Shown in pieces: positions 10,646-22,671 of a DNA stretch of 64,000 bases (position 1 is its first letter; each line of letters opens with the position of its first letter). A program made the translations under genes and the position numbers. The notes under the pieces were generated by a model. It did not search any database, was not told where the DNA came from, and saw only the letters and a list, made by a program, of their open reading frames with translations. The stretch lies in assembly GCA_018881555.1 (NCBI GenBank), contig JACAXG010000014.1, positions 3,075,331-3,139,330 of the forward strand, given 5' to 3'. The stretch comes from Amblyornis subalaris (Eukaryota > Chordata > Aves > Passeriformes > Ptilonorhynchidae).

Positions 10646-12790
10646 TGAAGGAGCCTCCATTGCTTGTGAAAGAAATATCTCCTGGCTTCAGAGTCCCCGA
10701 GCTATAGGAATAATGGTTTGTGTTATCCCTTTGTTTGTATTTTTTACTCTGCCTTTCACAGGCAGCATCAGGGGATTGTCAGCAGAAACCACCACTGTAA
10801 AAGAGAATACAGGCCCTGATGGAGCACTCAGCACCCCCCAAATCAGTAAATCAAAGTGTTTTAAAAAAAGAAATGGTCTTGTGTGTACATCAGCAACTTC
10901 CACTCTGAAAAAATTGAAGTGAACTCCATCTAAGTGGAGGAGAGAATTCTTCCCAAGAGTTGCTCCTGTTCACATGTGAAGGATGTTTATTCAAGGAAAC
11001 ACGAAGTGTGCCAGTGAGGGAAAGACCTGANGTGACACAAAAGCAAAACCAAGTTTTGCTTCCTCTTGCCTTGAGAGACTGCGAATATCGTGATAGTGAA
11101 CATCACGACTTGTGGTATCAACCACTCGTGCACTTCCCTTCCAGGACAGATCNGAGCGCGGAGGAATTCCAGGCACAGCAGTGTGGAGCTGTAGCGGCAC
11201 AGTGCAGCCCTCTGAGGAGGCCACTGATTAAAAAGGAGGAGAAAACAACACAAACTATTGGTGGGGGTGCAGTGGAAGACATTGAAACGATCACAAATAC
11301 GAAGTCTGAGGAGGAAGACTCGCTCTTGTGGGAGCTGCACCTGATCCCGTGGTGACCACCAAGTCCCACCAACCATCCTGACCTTTCCCACGGAGTGGAG
11401 AGGCTGGGGTGGCACAGGGGGACACGAGGGCAGGTGTCAGGCAATACAACCTTTTGTTGGCTGTGTGAAGAGAAATTTAGGAGCAAAATATGAGCTTTTA
11501 AAGAACATATCACCTTGGCCATGCCATTGCCCGCACACACGCAGCACAAACAGGCACACACATCCCAAATCCCAACGGGGCCTCTCCTCCAAACATTCCC
11601 ACCTGTAAAGGTCTTTAGGATCAGGAAATCCAGGCAACCTCACTCCTGCACTTCAGGCTATCTCTAGCCCTGTACAGCTATGAACTTAATCTGTGCTAGA
11701 GAGAAGAAGTTTTTAAAACAAGGTGGGGACTGAATGAGATTATAAAAGAATGAAGTTTACTCTGTGACGAGCCCAGAGTTCCTGGCACTGTGATTTGTGA
11801 ACATGTGAATTTGCTATTCAATAACCTTTAGTGCACTTTATACTGTAAAGGACATAAAATATCAACCAAGGCAACATTTTTTTTATTTTATCTCATATGA
11901 CTGCATCTGTCACAAAGACTAACTTACTGATTAATGTTCTCCAAAGACATTCCACGAAATTCTCTTCAACTTATTGATCATTTTCTGACATTTAAATATT
12001 TTTTTGCTTTTACATCCACACACTTGCCGCTTGCAGAACATGAGAATATATTTACTACCATGTATAAATACGGTAATTAAAGTGGTATCTCCAGTTATTC
12101 CAGGAATTAAAATAATGATTTATGTAATGTTGTACCAGCAGACGCAGAAGCAGTGTCTGCATCATTCAGCAAAGCAGTCAGGGGCTTCAGTTCTGGTAAA
12201 AAATGACAGATTTGCTCAAGAGATATNATGTCTACCTTAAAATGTGTATATATCAAGCAAATTGATTTATTTTTCACCACTTGCATGAATTTGGACTCGG
12301 TCTCTAAAATCAAATATAAACAAGAGTATAACTGCATAANCCTGAGTTAAGTCAGAGAATTTATATTAGAAAGGAAATGTGCATTCTTACCCTCAATAAG
12401 AAACTTATTCTCTTTAAATTAGAGGCTGGTTAGAAAGGCTGAACACATTTGCATATGCAGATCTTTAAAAATTGTTTTTGTCTTAAGAAATGTTTTTGGT
12501 GTCTCAAACACTCNAAATTTTCTACCAACTGTTCAGAGCTGGTTACAGAACAAACCAACAATGTGAGCTGTACCTAACTGTAGATAAGAAATGGCATCTG
12601 ACATTTGAAACACAATCAAGTCTAGTCATTATTCCCCATTCCTCCAAGTCTGCTTAGCCATATTTAGAATGACATGTAAAGAATACAAATGCTGTAGCAA
12701 CTATAACATATACATAAACCTCCCCCAAAAAATATGAAAGTTTGACCTATATTTCTGGGATGCTACAGGAAAAAAACATTATAACAAACA
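10646..12790. other. Non-coding DNA with a stop-poor patch
   Basis: Between about 10,950 and 11,650 frames are open on both strands at once: 131 codons on plus (10,960-11,355, no ATG start, ending in an acidic tail), and 142 and 147 codons on minus. I recognise no protein. Simultaneous opening points to base composition rather than coding. The remainder, 11,660-12,790, is AT-rich with nothing notable. Confidence 0.5.
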
Positions 12791-13049
12791 TTGCACAGAC
12801 AGTTCAAGCCACGACATTTGTGTTATTTCGCGTTAAATAATGCTCAAGCAAATAATAACAAAGGTGAAACTGTCACATATCACCTTTTAAAAGGATAACA
12901 CACTTAAGCTCCTCAACAACGCATGACTTCGTGCTCTGTTTTATTCCGCACCAAGCGTAAGGAAAGTCNTTTTACTTCCCAGGCTAGCTGAGACGAAGCT
13001 GTTGACGTTGTTTGTCATGGTTTCAAGACACACCNAGCTGCTAACAGAG

Positions 13050-13460
13050 CTCAGCTCGGGCTTTGTGACTTGTCATCGGCTCCGTCTTCGGAACAACCCC
13101 AGCGAAATGGAGGTCAGCCAGCCTTTGTTCCACGCAGACGAGGCACAATTTACAGCTCCGAGATTTCGGAGTTTAGCACTTCTGTGACAATCCCGAGAGG
13201 GAGGACTGGATGCCGACCAGGAACGTTCGGTTTTACACGTTGGAATGGCGGGAGAGCCGCGCGGGTTTTCGACGACGGGTGTGATTGTCGCCTTGCCGAG
13301 ACGCAGCTCAGCCTTCGAGCACTGGATTTACCCACATTCAGCACTTTTCCGGTTGTAGTTAAATATGTCAGGGCCCTGGCTTGGGTTTGGGCTCGGAATC
13401 GTTTCCAAAGGAGACTGGCAGCAGGTGTTTCTCGCTCGCATATGCGATTTGTATAAGCTC
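13050..13460. promoter_or_regulatory. CpG-island-like block
   Basis: I counted about 31 CpG dinucleotides in roughly 420 bp, with GC clearly higher than the flanks. That puts the observed/expected CpG ratio close to 1, whereas the surrounding DNA is CpG-poor. In vertebrates such blocks are typically unmethylated promoters or developmental enhancers. A 128-codon plus-strand frame (13,070-13,456) spans it, but the only in-frame ATG lies at its very end and the protein is unknown to me, so I do not call it a gene. CpG sites are also retained on the left to about 12,810 and on the right to about 13,555. Confidence 0.6.
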
Positions 13461-13619
13461 CATATGATCAGCTATATTTAATTTTTGCTTCTTATGTAAC
13501 AAAACAAGGACATTTCTCGAATGTATCGACCTCCAGGTCTTTCTCATCCGACAACAGTCATCACTGCAACCAACACAAAGCAATTTCAAGCTTTGAAGGT
13601 ACAAAATCCTGTCTGAACA

Positions 13620-16600
13620 TTCCTAAATCAAGGCTTTTTCCAAGGTATCNACAACTTTCAACCTCTATGGTGGGAAAACTGAAGCCGTTGCCAAAAGAAC
13701 TTAAAACAACAAGAAAAAAAGGTTTAAAAGCAAACAAAATTACATTCTAGACCTACTAGACTGTAGATTCTTGGGGAACAAACTTGACTTTCTTTAATTA
13801 GTTTAAAATAAGATCCCACTAACAGATGCAGTCTCACCATTAAAAGTATAAAAAGCATTGAAAGTCCAGAGAGAAGAAAACACATCTNTGTGTTTGTTTC
13901 ATATAAGGTACAAGGGGGTTCTCTTTGTTTGATTTGGTTTTCCCACAGTCCTTGATTAACAAGATAATTAACTTTTTGAAACCTCAAAACATATTTAGGG
14001 CCTCAGCTTTTCTCTTTGGGAAAGAGCAGTGGTGTAGGAGCCCTTTGGCGAGTCTGGCTTTCCAGTTTAAATTTCTGGAACATCCAAGAAGGATTTTCCT
14101 ACTCCTTTAAGCACTGACTGGTGCCAGCTGACCCAGCAGAAGTGAGCTCTGCCAGCTGGTGATGGCCAAGAGGGCAGGAGTGACCCGAGACTGAAGATTT
14201 TACACAACAATCCCCAGATAAAGGCACGGTGAGCAAAGATAAACAACGTCAGCTCCAAGTGGAGGCTTGATGAAAGGCAGATGATAATGAACAGTGTCAA
14301 ACAGAGATTGCCAAAAAGATTGGGATGAGCAATGCCCCATTGTTCAGCCAACCTGNGTGAATGGAGATAAATGACACCAGGCAATGATTAGTGAGCAAAT
14401 GGACCAAACCTGGGTAAGATGGTGACTATGAAGAAGAATTAAAAAATTGAATACGTTGGTGTTTTTTATGTGTAACGCTTAGTNTTTCCCCATATATTTG
14501 TTCCGTAATTCTGGGATTATGCAACCCAACCTGGCGCATATTCTTACACAAATAAATTCTTTTCGATTTCACCCACGNGGCCTCTGCTTTCAAGACGTTT
14601 TGTGCTCATTCTCCACCCCTGAAGCCTCATAATTCTGGCTCATTAGGGAAACAACAACTCCGTGGTGCCCCTATGGGTTCCGTGGGTTGAGTTTTCTTTC
14701 CAAAAGCCTTGCACGAGCGGGGTTTAGTCAGGGATTTTGACGAACACTTTTTAGAAACTGTACCTGTAAAAACTAACACCTGCAGCTCTGAGAGTGATGG
14801 CTGTGGAATACAAACAGCAAACCTTCTCTAAAGTTTATGTAACTGATTCTCAGCATGTGATGGGCTCTGAAACGTTGCCCAAGAAATGCAGGCAAGGTGA
14901 ATTTATTTGGATAGAAACAGAATCCTGTTAAGGCTGGTGGCTGGGCTGGTTTGTGCNCGACAGAGATTACAAGAGANTGATTCATAAAATCCTGCCTGCT
15001 TNGATGGACATTGGCTCCTTCAGCCCTGCACATCAGCTCTGAGAAAGATTATCCCATAGCCTTGTGCAGCATTACACATTAAGGAGTCTGGGATGATCCT
15101 CAGGAAACTCACGAACTCCAGAACTGGTGATCAAATGAAATTATAATTCAGAAGAAGTGAGCCCTGTGCTGGCCGGAGAATTTCACTGCCCTGAGTCCTG
15201 AGTAGAGCAGTGTACAAAGTTTCCAAAGCCCTAAACTCTTCCTATTTCCATGTTTGGGGCAGGCAGGACAGCAGTGGCAGCAGTGACACAGAAAGGGAGG
15301 CTCTTTCACTGCATAAACACAAGGTGTGACACAGAGCTCAAGCACCCTCAGAACAGTCACNACCAATTTTATTAACAATGCCCTGAAATAAATATTCACT
15401 AAAAGGACATAAGGCGAGAGAGATCACAGCAGCTTTTAGGCTGAGAAGGGACCTGAAATGTGTTGCTCTCCCGTTTTAGTGTCACTCCTGAATGGCACAC
15501 AGATAGTGAGAGGCACTGGGGGNCAAAATGGGTTCAAGTAATTCCTTCAGTCCAGAAGACTCAGATTTTTTGTGATGTCATTTCTCAGCAGAGCAAAATG
15601 AGGACCTTTGCTTGAGCTAAGAATCACTTGATGCACTGTTGCAAGCACCAGCATTGACGTAAAGTATTCCAAAATTTTACCTGGTCTGCAAATTATCAAG
15701 CGGAGATAGGGAAGGATGTCAAACAAAAGGTCTGAGAAGTCCTGAGAAGCCAGCTCCTGCCTTCCTCATCCTGGAAATATAGAAGTGCTTGAAAATACTC
15801 NGAAACAACCAAAAGCTGAATTCCTCTGTGACACCATGGTAGGTTTTTTTGTTCTTGTATTTTGTCATGTTAATGAGCTTCCAGCAGAGGAAGAATTAAC
15901 ATCTTTCAGGTAGCAGGTCTAGGGCAATAAAAAAGAAATACAGGATTGTGTAGAACCATAATTCTATTGAAATTATCACAAATGGACAAGGACAGTATTT
16001 TAGCAAAGAGTTATTTAAACAATAAATAAAAAANCATAAAAATTCTGATTAAAACAAAAAAAAAATCAAAGTTTTACAAAGTAGGGGCTGAGGTTTGATG
16101 AGGATGAAGGTCTGATTCTGCTCAGGTGTCTAAGCTAAACCAGCCACCCAATCTCTGCCTCACAGGCAGAGGAGGAAAATAAACATGTCTGAGGGCAATT
16201 AATTTCCCACTGATGAGCCTCTCTGTCAGCCGTTGGAGGGAGCTCACAATGACCAGTTTAGATGCAGATATCCAACTTTTAAATGTCTACTGAGACAAAT
16301 TTTCCATAAGGCCTCTGCCACTCGAGTGTGGCAATTCTCAGCTTAACCTTTGCAAAAACCTCAGTGAGAAGAANCCACACGGTGAGTGAGTGCTCACCTT
16401 TCCAACAGTCTGAACGTGGAGCTCACCCTGCCTGGCCGGGCAGAGCTCCATGGAAGGTGTGTGCATGGAGCACACACTATTCTTACAGAGAAGTTTATTA
16501 AAAGCATCCTAAATTCCAAATGAAAGCTCCTTTATGTGAAAGAAAACNCAGCAATGTTCTCTAAAATTCATCTTCTTGTCAGGCAGCTCAGCTTTGACAA

Positions 16601-19600
16601 TACCATGGTAGTTTGGAGACCAAAATGAGCTCCAGGCTCAGTGGTGGCCACCACGTCACCTTTGAGAGTTTCTAATCTGTCCTTAATGTACTAAATGCAA
16701 AAAAAGCCCCCAGAGTTATTATCAAGATTGTGCTGGAAAATACTTTACCCACATTTTAAAAAAAAAAAAAAAGGCAAAAGCAGCATTTAAGAAGTCATAA
16801 ATTCCCTTAATTCCAAGGCAGTGCACATCTCTCGTGCTCACACAGACTCCTTTGGGCATATTTCAGACCCAGTGGCCCTTCCTTTTCTGCTTCCTTGCAC
16901 AGCATTCGTGGGCAGTCACTTAGGAGCGCCTGAATGAATCATGTTGGAATGCTTATGAACATCCCTTTTCCTCCTGATTTTTTATGGGGCAAGCCTCTCT
17001 TTCCCGAGATATTACAATTACCTGAGGTCAGCAGCCATCTGTGGATCCAGACCTCAAACTGTAGGGCTTTTTCCATCACATTTTCCCTTGCATGTGCCCC
17101 NAAATGGGGTAAAGATGCCACAGGACCCAGACAGCTGATGTCCAGTTGATGTGAGACATTCTTGTTCCGGCAGATTGAAGGGTCTAAATTAACAAAGAAC
17201 TTTCCATGGTGAATTTATTTTTCCATTGGCACAAAACGAGCTGGGGTGACACCATGCTGACCACAGGTCAAATTGAAGGGATGTGTTCCTCTTCTTTTTG
17301 CTTTACTCTCTGTCCTTAAGAGATGCCAAATGGCTGCTGCAACCTGTTCTCTTGTTATTTTCTTAACTACACCTCCATCTACATCATGTGCATATAAATA
17401 ATTTACAATTCTTAAAAATCAGCCCACCTTTAAGCTTGGAGTCCAATCTTTAGGTGCATCTCCCATGAAATGTTTGCACCAGTGACAGATATGATGCTGT
17501 GTGGTGGCTTTAATCCCTTTTCTTCTGATGGCTGGACTAAAACAAGAGAGCTTCTCCCCACTGTGAATTGAAAAAGAAAATCAGTGTGAAATTTCATCAT
17601 CTCTTTCTTATTAACCTTTGATAAGCAACTGAAATGTGCTTCGGCGGTGTGCTGCTAGAACTGCCTGCAAAAGCACTAATGATGCTATGATTTAAAAACG
17701 GCTTTNAGAAATTAGGGACTTTCAAAAAATTCATTTATGGCACAGCAACTCTAATTGGTACAAGTTGCAGACTGATTTTACGGAAGTGTGCTGAGTTGCC
17801 CGTTTCAGCTTGCTAAAGCAATGTATTTCCAAAGCAACATTGCACCTCATTCTGGAAGATTCTTTAATTAATTTGAAGGCTGAAGCACTGCAAAAACAAA
17901 AAAAAACATGTTATGCAACATTTAGTTTCACTGAGCCGTCCAGCAGCATAATTTTTACCAGTTTCTCTATGTTCCCATTGTGTTTAANTCTGTTTCTTGT
18001 GCGAGACTGCAGATGTCTGTGCCTGTTCCCCTCAGCTAAGGCTGTTCTCTCATGGAGTGTAANGGCTACAAAATCACCCCCAGATCCAGGACAATTCACT
18101 TGTTATGGGAGGTTAATAATTTTTTTTTTTTTTTTTAAATTCACATTTCTATGGAACATTTACTTTCGAACACATACGAGTGACCGCNGTGTTAATTCAA
18201 ACCAGGCCCTCGAACAGCCAGTAAGAAAATGAGAAGGGAAATCCAATTTCAGAAAATGCGTAAAACTGTGTAAAGGGGGGGGAAATATCATTTTCAGAGA
18301 ATTGTCTGGGGATGACTTTGAAATTCACCTCACTGACACGTGGTGATATTGGGTGGAACTGAACCTCACTGCTGTGCCTAACGCAAAACACAGCACCAAA
18401 NGCTCCACATTTGGGAGGAAAAGACACCCAACCCCACCCCAGCCCCCGAGCCCCTTCTCTAAAGGAGGATGTTCCCTCCTGCAAAGCCAAGCTGCTCTGC
18501 CTCTGCTGAAACACCACAAATAACAAAAATCCTTTTTCATTTAGCACACGTCATGGGTAAATACATAAATAAATAAACATTGGGTACTGGGGGAAAGGGA
18601 GAATTTTTAAAGCTCGCACTCAGGTGCAAATCTGCTCAACTTTGTCTGCTGGTCCAAAACATTATTCAACTTTTTGCCATTGTTTAGAAGGCAGAGATAC
18701 AGCTGATGTGGTAGTGATTGTGCACCCGTTGCTGAGCACAGGAGGCCATTCTGGCAGNCTCTAGAAGGACTCATTCTTTCCACTCAATGCTATGGGTGGC
18801 GTTTGGGAATAGATGTTTATTCAGAGTGAACCGAAGAAAGGCAGAAATAATCAGTTTATCAGCAGCCACAAAGCACACATACTGTGATGATTAATATGCN
18901 TTTGAGTGGAGAAATGCTCTTTTTGCCATTAAAACTTGTATTACTTAAATCACATCTTTCATCAAAGTCTTCTAATTGCACCACAGTTTGTGATCATTTA
19001 ATTATCTGTGTTTTCTTTCCAAGATGGTATCTCTGAAATATACCGTATATACCAGAGTACTTCTCCACTTCTGAGTGTGACTTGGCCAAATTAATTTCTC
19101 CTAGATGAAAAAGCATTTTCTTCTTGTCCACGTTGGGCTAGAGCAAGTTAAAAATGCAGAACATTCTCAGCTCCTCGTTTGAAAAGGTAGACATCATAAT
19201 TATAAATTCCTGCTGCAGTTTAAGGTTCACAGGACAAACTCACAATGGCTTCATTACAAATTCTCTGTGATCTCTTCATACATTTTAAGCACCTGGAATA
19301 TTTGCATTTCTGATTTTGCTGGTGCAGCCTTAANAAGAGAGAGATATTCTCCCTCAGTGTGAACTGGATGAGGCTCTGAACAGAAGTTTTTTGTTGATTC
19401 TGGGTGCAACNGAAGAGAAAGAGGGAAAAAGAGATAAAAAAAAAAAAAAAACAGGGTAATGACTGACTGGCCATTCCAGTGTGACACATTGTGACACATT
19501 TCAGCTCACCTTTTAAGGGATCACCTCTTCTTAAAAAGCATTACTTTATTTTTCAAATGTTCCTTGTCCTGCTCCCAGCGAGATGCTCAGGGTTTGAGGG

Positions 19601-21769
19601 TTCTGGCAGGTCTGTTTTGAAAGAGAAATAAGTGAAAAAAACCTCCAGCTGAGTGTATCTAAACCATAATGCACAACAGACTTGTTCAGGCTCATTCAGA
19701 TGAATAGAGATTTGCTGCTTTATTAAATGGGGTACAGATTTTCACAAAAGAACATCTAAACATCCTGGGAAATCAAGTTTTATAAATATGGCCCTTTGTC
19801 CAATTAGCATGTGATATAGTTCTGTCAATGGGATCATTATGCATATATTGTTTTCCTTCTTTTATGCATATGTGTGTACATAAAAAACTGCCGTGGCAAA
19901 CAGGAACAGCACATTGTAATTAAAGTGGTTCCACGAAAAATATCTCAGAATGAAGTTAGTTACAATGATTTCCTTCTTCTCTGTGAACTTTTTTTGGTAT
20001 GCTCGGTGCATGGTATCATATTTGGCTGGAGTCCAGTCGATTTGTCTGATTAGAGCACAAGACACAATGGACGTGTGAGAAAATCTGTGTGTGATGGAGA
20101 TACATGTACATAGCTTCATAAAATAANATAACACAAAGCTGATAAAGGTGATTTATAAGAAGAGAATGGATTTTCTTCACATTGGTGAGCATAAAATTCA
20201 TGTAAATATGAGGCATTCTTCCAGACACTTTAATTCTTCTTACAGCGCTGTCAGTGCTCGCACCTCTATAATGACAATATTATTCTTTGGAATATTTTTG
20301 CAATGATAGAGAAGGCTGAGATTTAATAAAGAGGTAATTAACAAGCTGCAATACCTAAACGTCCCTGTTTATGTGGGGTNGCAGATTTTTTATATACTCA
20401 TTTCAGTCAGCTCTGACAGCAAGTCTGTGGCTGATGGTTATGCCAGTCATAATTAAAACTCTTTGCCATTACATTCATTATCACAACAGATGGGATGATT
20501 TTGAGAGTAAGAGGTACCAGTATTATGTAAAAAAAGCATTAATTGTGCCACTGTATTCTTCCTGCTTCATCCTCTTGTTTTCCTTCCAAAGAAAAGGAAG
20601 GATTAACTTAAACACAAAAGCTCCTGTATTAATATAAAGGCATTCTAGAAACCACAAATAGAATGATTGGAATCTGAAAGCTAAACAGAGGAATGAATCC
20701 TCAATCATGACAATAATAAACTGCTGTACTGCAAGCTGTATTTATAGATCAGGTTTATAGTATAAAATCATAAATGTAGAGAATTATTACCATTTATCTG
20801 AGAGGATCAGCAGCCAGTCATTAATTTACTTTCACCTCTGCTTTGAAGGCACTGATACATTCTGGGTGTGGTNTCTGATCAAGGAATCAATGCCAGTCTC
20901 ACCTTAGAGCTCTCGAGTGTTCAGACTTTATTTTCCAATGTCAACCCAATAAATTAACTGGGTTTTTCTTTTTTTCTTTTGGGGAAATGAAGAACATCCA
21001 CTGTGAATAAGCCAAGACCAAATAAAGATCATAAAACACTAATATGGAACAGTGTTGAGTGGCAGGAGCTGTTTGCGTGCTTGGATGCCTTTGGAATCCT
21101 GACTGCAGCCTTAAAGTCCTTGTGTCCTTGAGCCCAACACCCAGGTCAGAATAAAGGACACACATTGTTCAAGAGCAAAACCACTCAGCATCTTCTTCTC
21201 CATCATATTTGCATTTAAACAAGGAAGGGTTTAATAGGACACGCAGAGTTCNTCACAAGGAACAGGTGGGAAGCCAACCATGTTTTCCTTTTCGATTGTA
21301 TGGAAAACAATTTTACTTAATTACACAATTATCCCAACCAGCATTTTTTTTGCCTGCCTGAAAAGGAACACAGAAATGTATGAAGCAACAAAATGATGAG
21401 ATGAATGGTTCATTTGCTCAGCATCTTATTTTGCTGGAATGGCCAGTCCTTGGCAACGCAGGCAGATGTACAAAACACACTGCAGCATACAGGTGCTGAA
21501 CAATTTTTCCCTTGGAAAGGTTTCCTCCTTTCCCCCATCCTCTGTGTGCTCTCCAGAGCTGCCATTTCAAACACTTGCTGGCCCTGTGCCTGTGCTCAGT
21601 GGTTTAGAGCTGTGAGCAATTCATCACTTCAAACAGCCAGCTCAGCACACTTGAGCCATCTGAGCTATTTCCACCATCCCACGTTATATTTGAGAATTTA
21701 ATTGGGGGGGAAGAGAGGACTTCAACTCTCAGTGCTGATATTGCTGCTCCAGGAAAGAGGCAAAGGGTA
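13620..21769. other. Long unique stretch, no gene seen
   Basis: Eight kilobases of unique, mostly AT-rich DNA. Visible items are only homopolymer tracts (A-rich at 16,757-16,772, T16 at about 18,120-18,136, A-rich at 19,436-19,451). The open frames are short and unsupported. I see no CR1 or LTR copy. A few CpG-retaining spots, such as 14,520-14,760, may be conserved but this is not demonstrated. Confidence 0.5.
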
Positions 21770-21990
21770 TTTCTATTCTATTCTATTCTATTCTATTCTA
21801 TTCTATTCTATTCTATTCTATTCTATTCTATTCTATTCTATTCTATTCTATCCTATCCTATCATATCCTATCCTATTCTATTCCATTCTATTCTATTCCA
21901 TTCCATTCCATTCCATTCCATTCCATTCCATTCCATTCCATTCTAGCCTTATCCTATTCCATTTCTATTATTTTATTCAATCCTACCCTA
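21770..21990. repeat. (TTCTA)n/(TTCCA)n pentanucleotide array
   Basis: Sixteen TTCTA units (21,771-21,850) are followed by mixed TCCTA, TCATA and TTCTA units. Then come nine contiguous TTCCA units (21,896-21,940) and a degenerate tail to about 21,990. The array forces a spurious open frame with a Ser-Ile-Leu-Phe-Tyr repeat at 21,702-22,058. The two blocks differ by one transition per unit. Confidence 0.95.
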
Positions 21991-22434
21991 TTTTTTATTT
22001 ATTTTTAGACTCTAAGACAAAGCAGGCTTTGACACATGTCCTAACACACCTGTGTTAACCTTTCAGTTCAAGAGAGATTGAGGAATGACTGTTTTAACTG
22101 GTTGAGGGAAGGGTGGTTTCCTTAAAACGGATGGAGAACAAAGATATTCTCAGCTGAAAGTGTAGGACTCCTGTTTTCAGTTGAATTTTCTCAACATATA
22201 TTCATTTCTGTTACGGTTATTTAGTTCTTAAATACTTATTAGACAATAGGAATGAAACAGAGACACCTCCAAGGGAAAAAACACCATGAAGGAAGTGTGT
22301 GAATTTGCACATCCTGAGAGTTCTTACTGGAGCAGAGTTCCTGTGCTGGAGAAAATTTCATTTTGAAATCCACCCAAACAAGTGTCAGTGCCCTTGCTGC
22401 TGACATTTTTAATCCTTTTCTTCTGCTTCTGTAG
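21991..22434. other. Unique spacer left of exon-like block
   Basis: No gene or repeat is visible. Its right end is pyrimidine-rich (CCTTTTCTTCTGCTTCTGTAG at 22,414-22,434), which would serve as the splice acceptor of the next feature. Confidence 0.5.
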
Positions 22435-22671
22435 CTAAAAATTGGAAGTAGGTCGTGCTGCAGCATTACCTGTTACGGATTCTCCACCACTGATGGAAAA
22501 GGAAGAACTGGCTCAGCAACTCGATAAAGTTAATCAAAACCAAATAATCATAAGATATGAGGCTTTCTCCAAGGCAAAATTAACACTGGAGTCACAGGAG
22601 CAACAAATAGGAGAGAAACTCTGAGAGAGAAGTTGACAGAACTCCAAAAAGCTGCAGATGTTCATTTCCAG
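22435..22671 (+). pseudogene. Damaged exon-like block, coiled-coil type
   Basis: The block is bounded by a good acceptor (pyrimidine tract plus TAG at 22,431-22,434) and a donor (CAG then GTAAAA at 22,672). Its length of 237 bp is a multiple of three. The middle frame, from 22,442, reads as a charged, Gln/Glu/Lys-rich helix (for example MEKEELAQQL and LTLESQEQQI) and stops at TGA 22,622-22,624. The following bases continue the same style in the frame set by the two splice ends (LREKLTELQKAADVHFQ). A TAA also lies at 22,436-22,438 in the middle frame. So two compensating shifts would be needed for an intact exon. I do not recognise the gene. It may be an exon relic, a real exon with sequence errors, or chance. 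No partner exon on the plus strand is evident nearby. Confidence 0.35.

Noticed and set aside
13070..13456. 128-codon frame in the CpG-rich block
   Set aside because: The only in-frame ATG is at the very end, the protein is unrecognised, and high GC lowers stop frequency by itself.
21702..22058. 118-codon frame with a Ser-Ile-Leu-Phe-Tyr repeat
   Set aside because: It is produced entirely by the TTCTA/TTCCA array.
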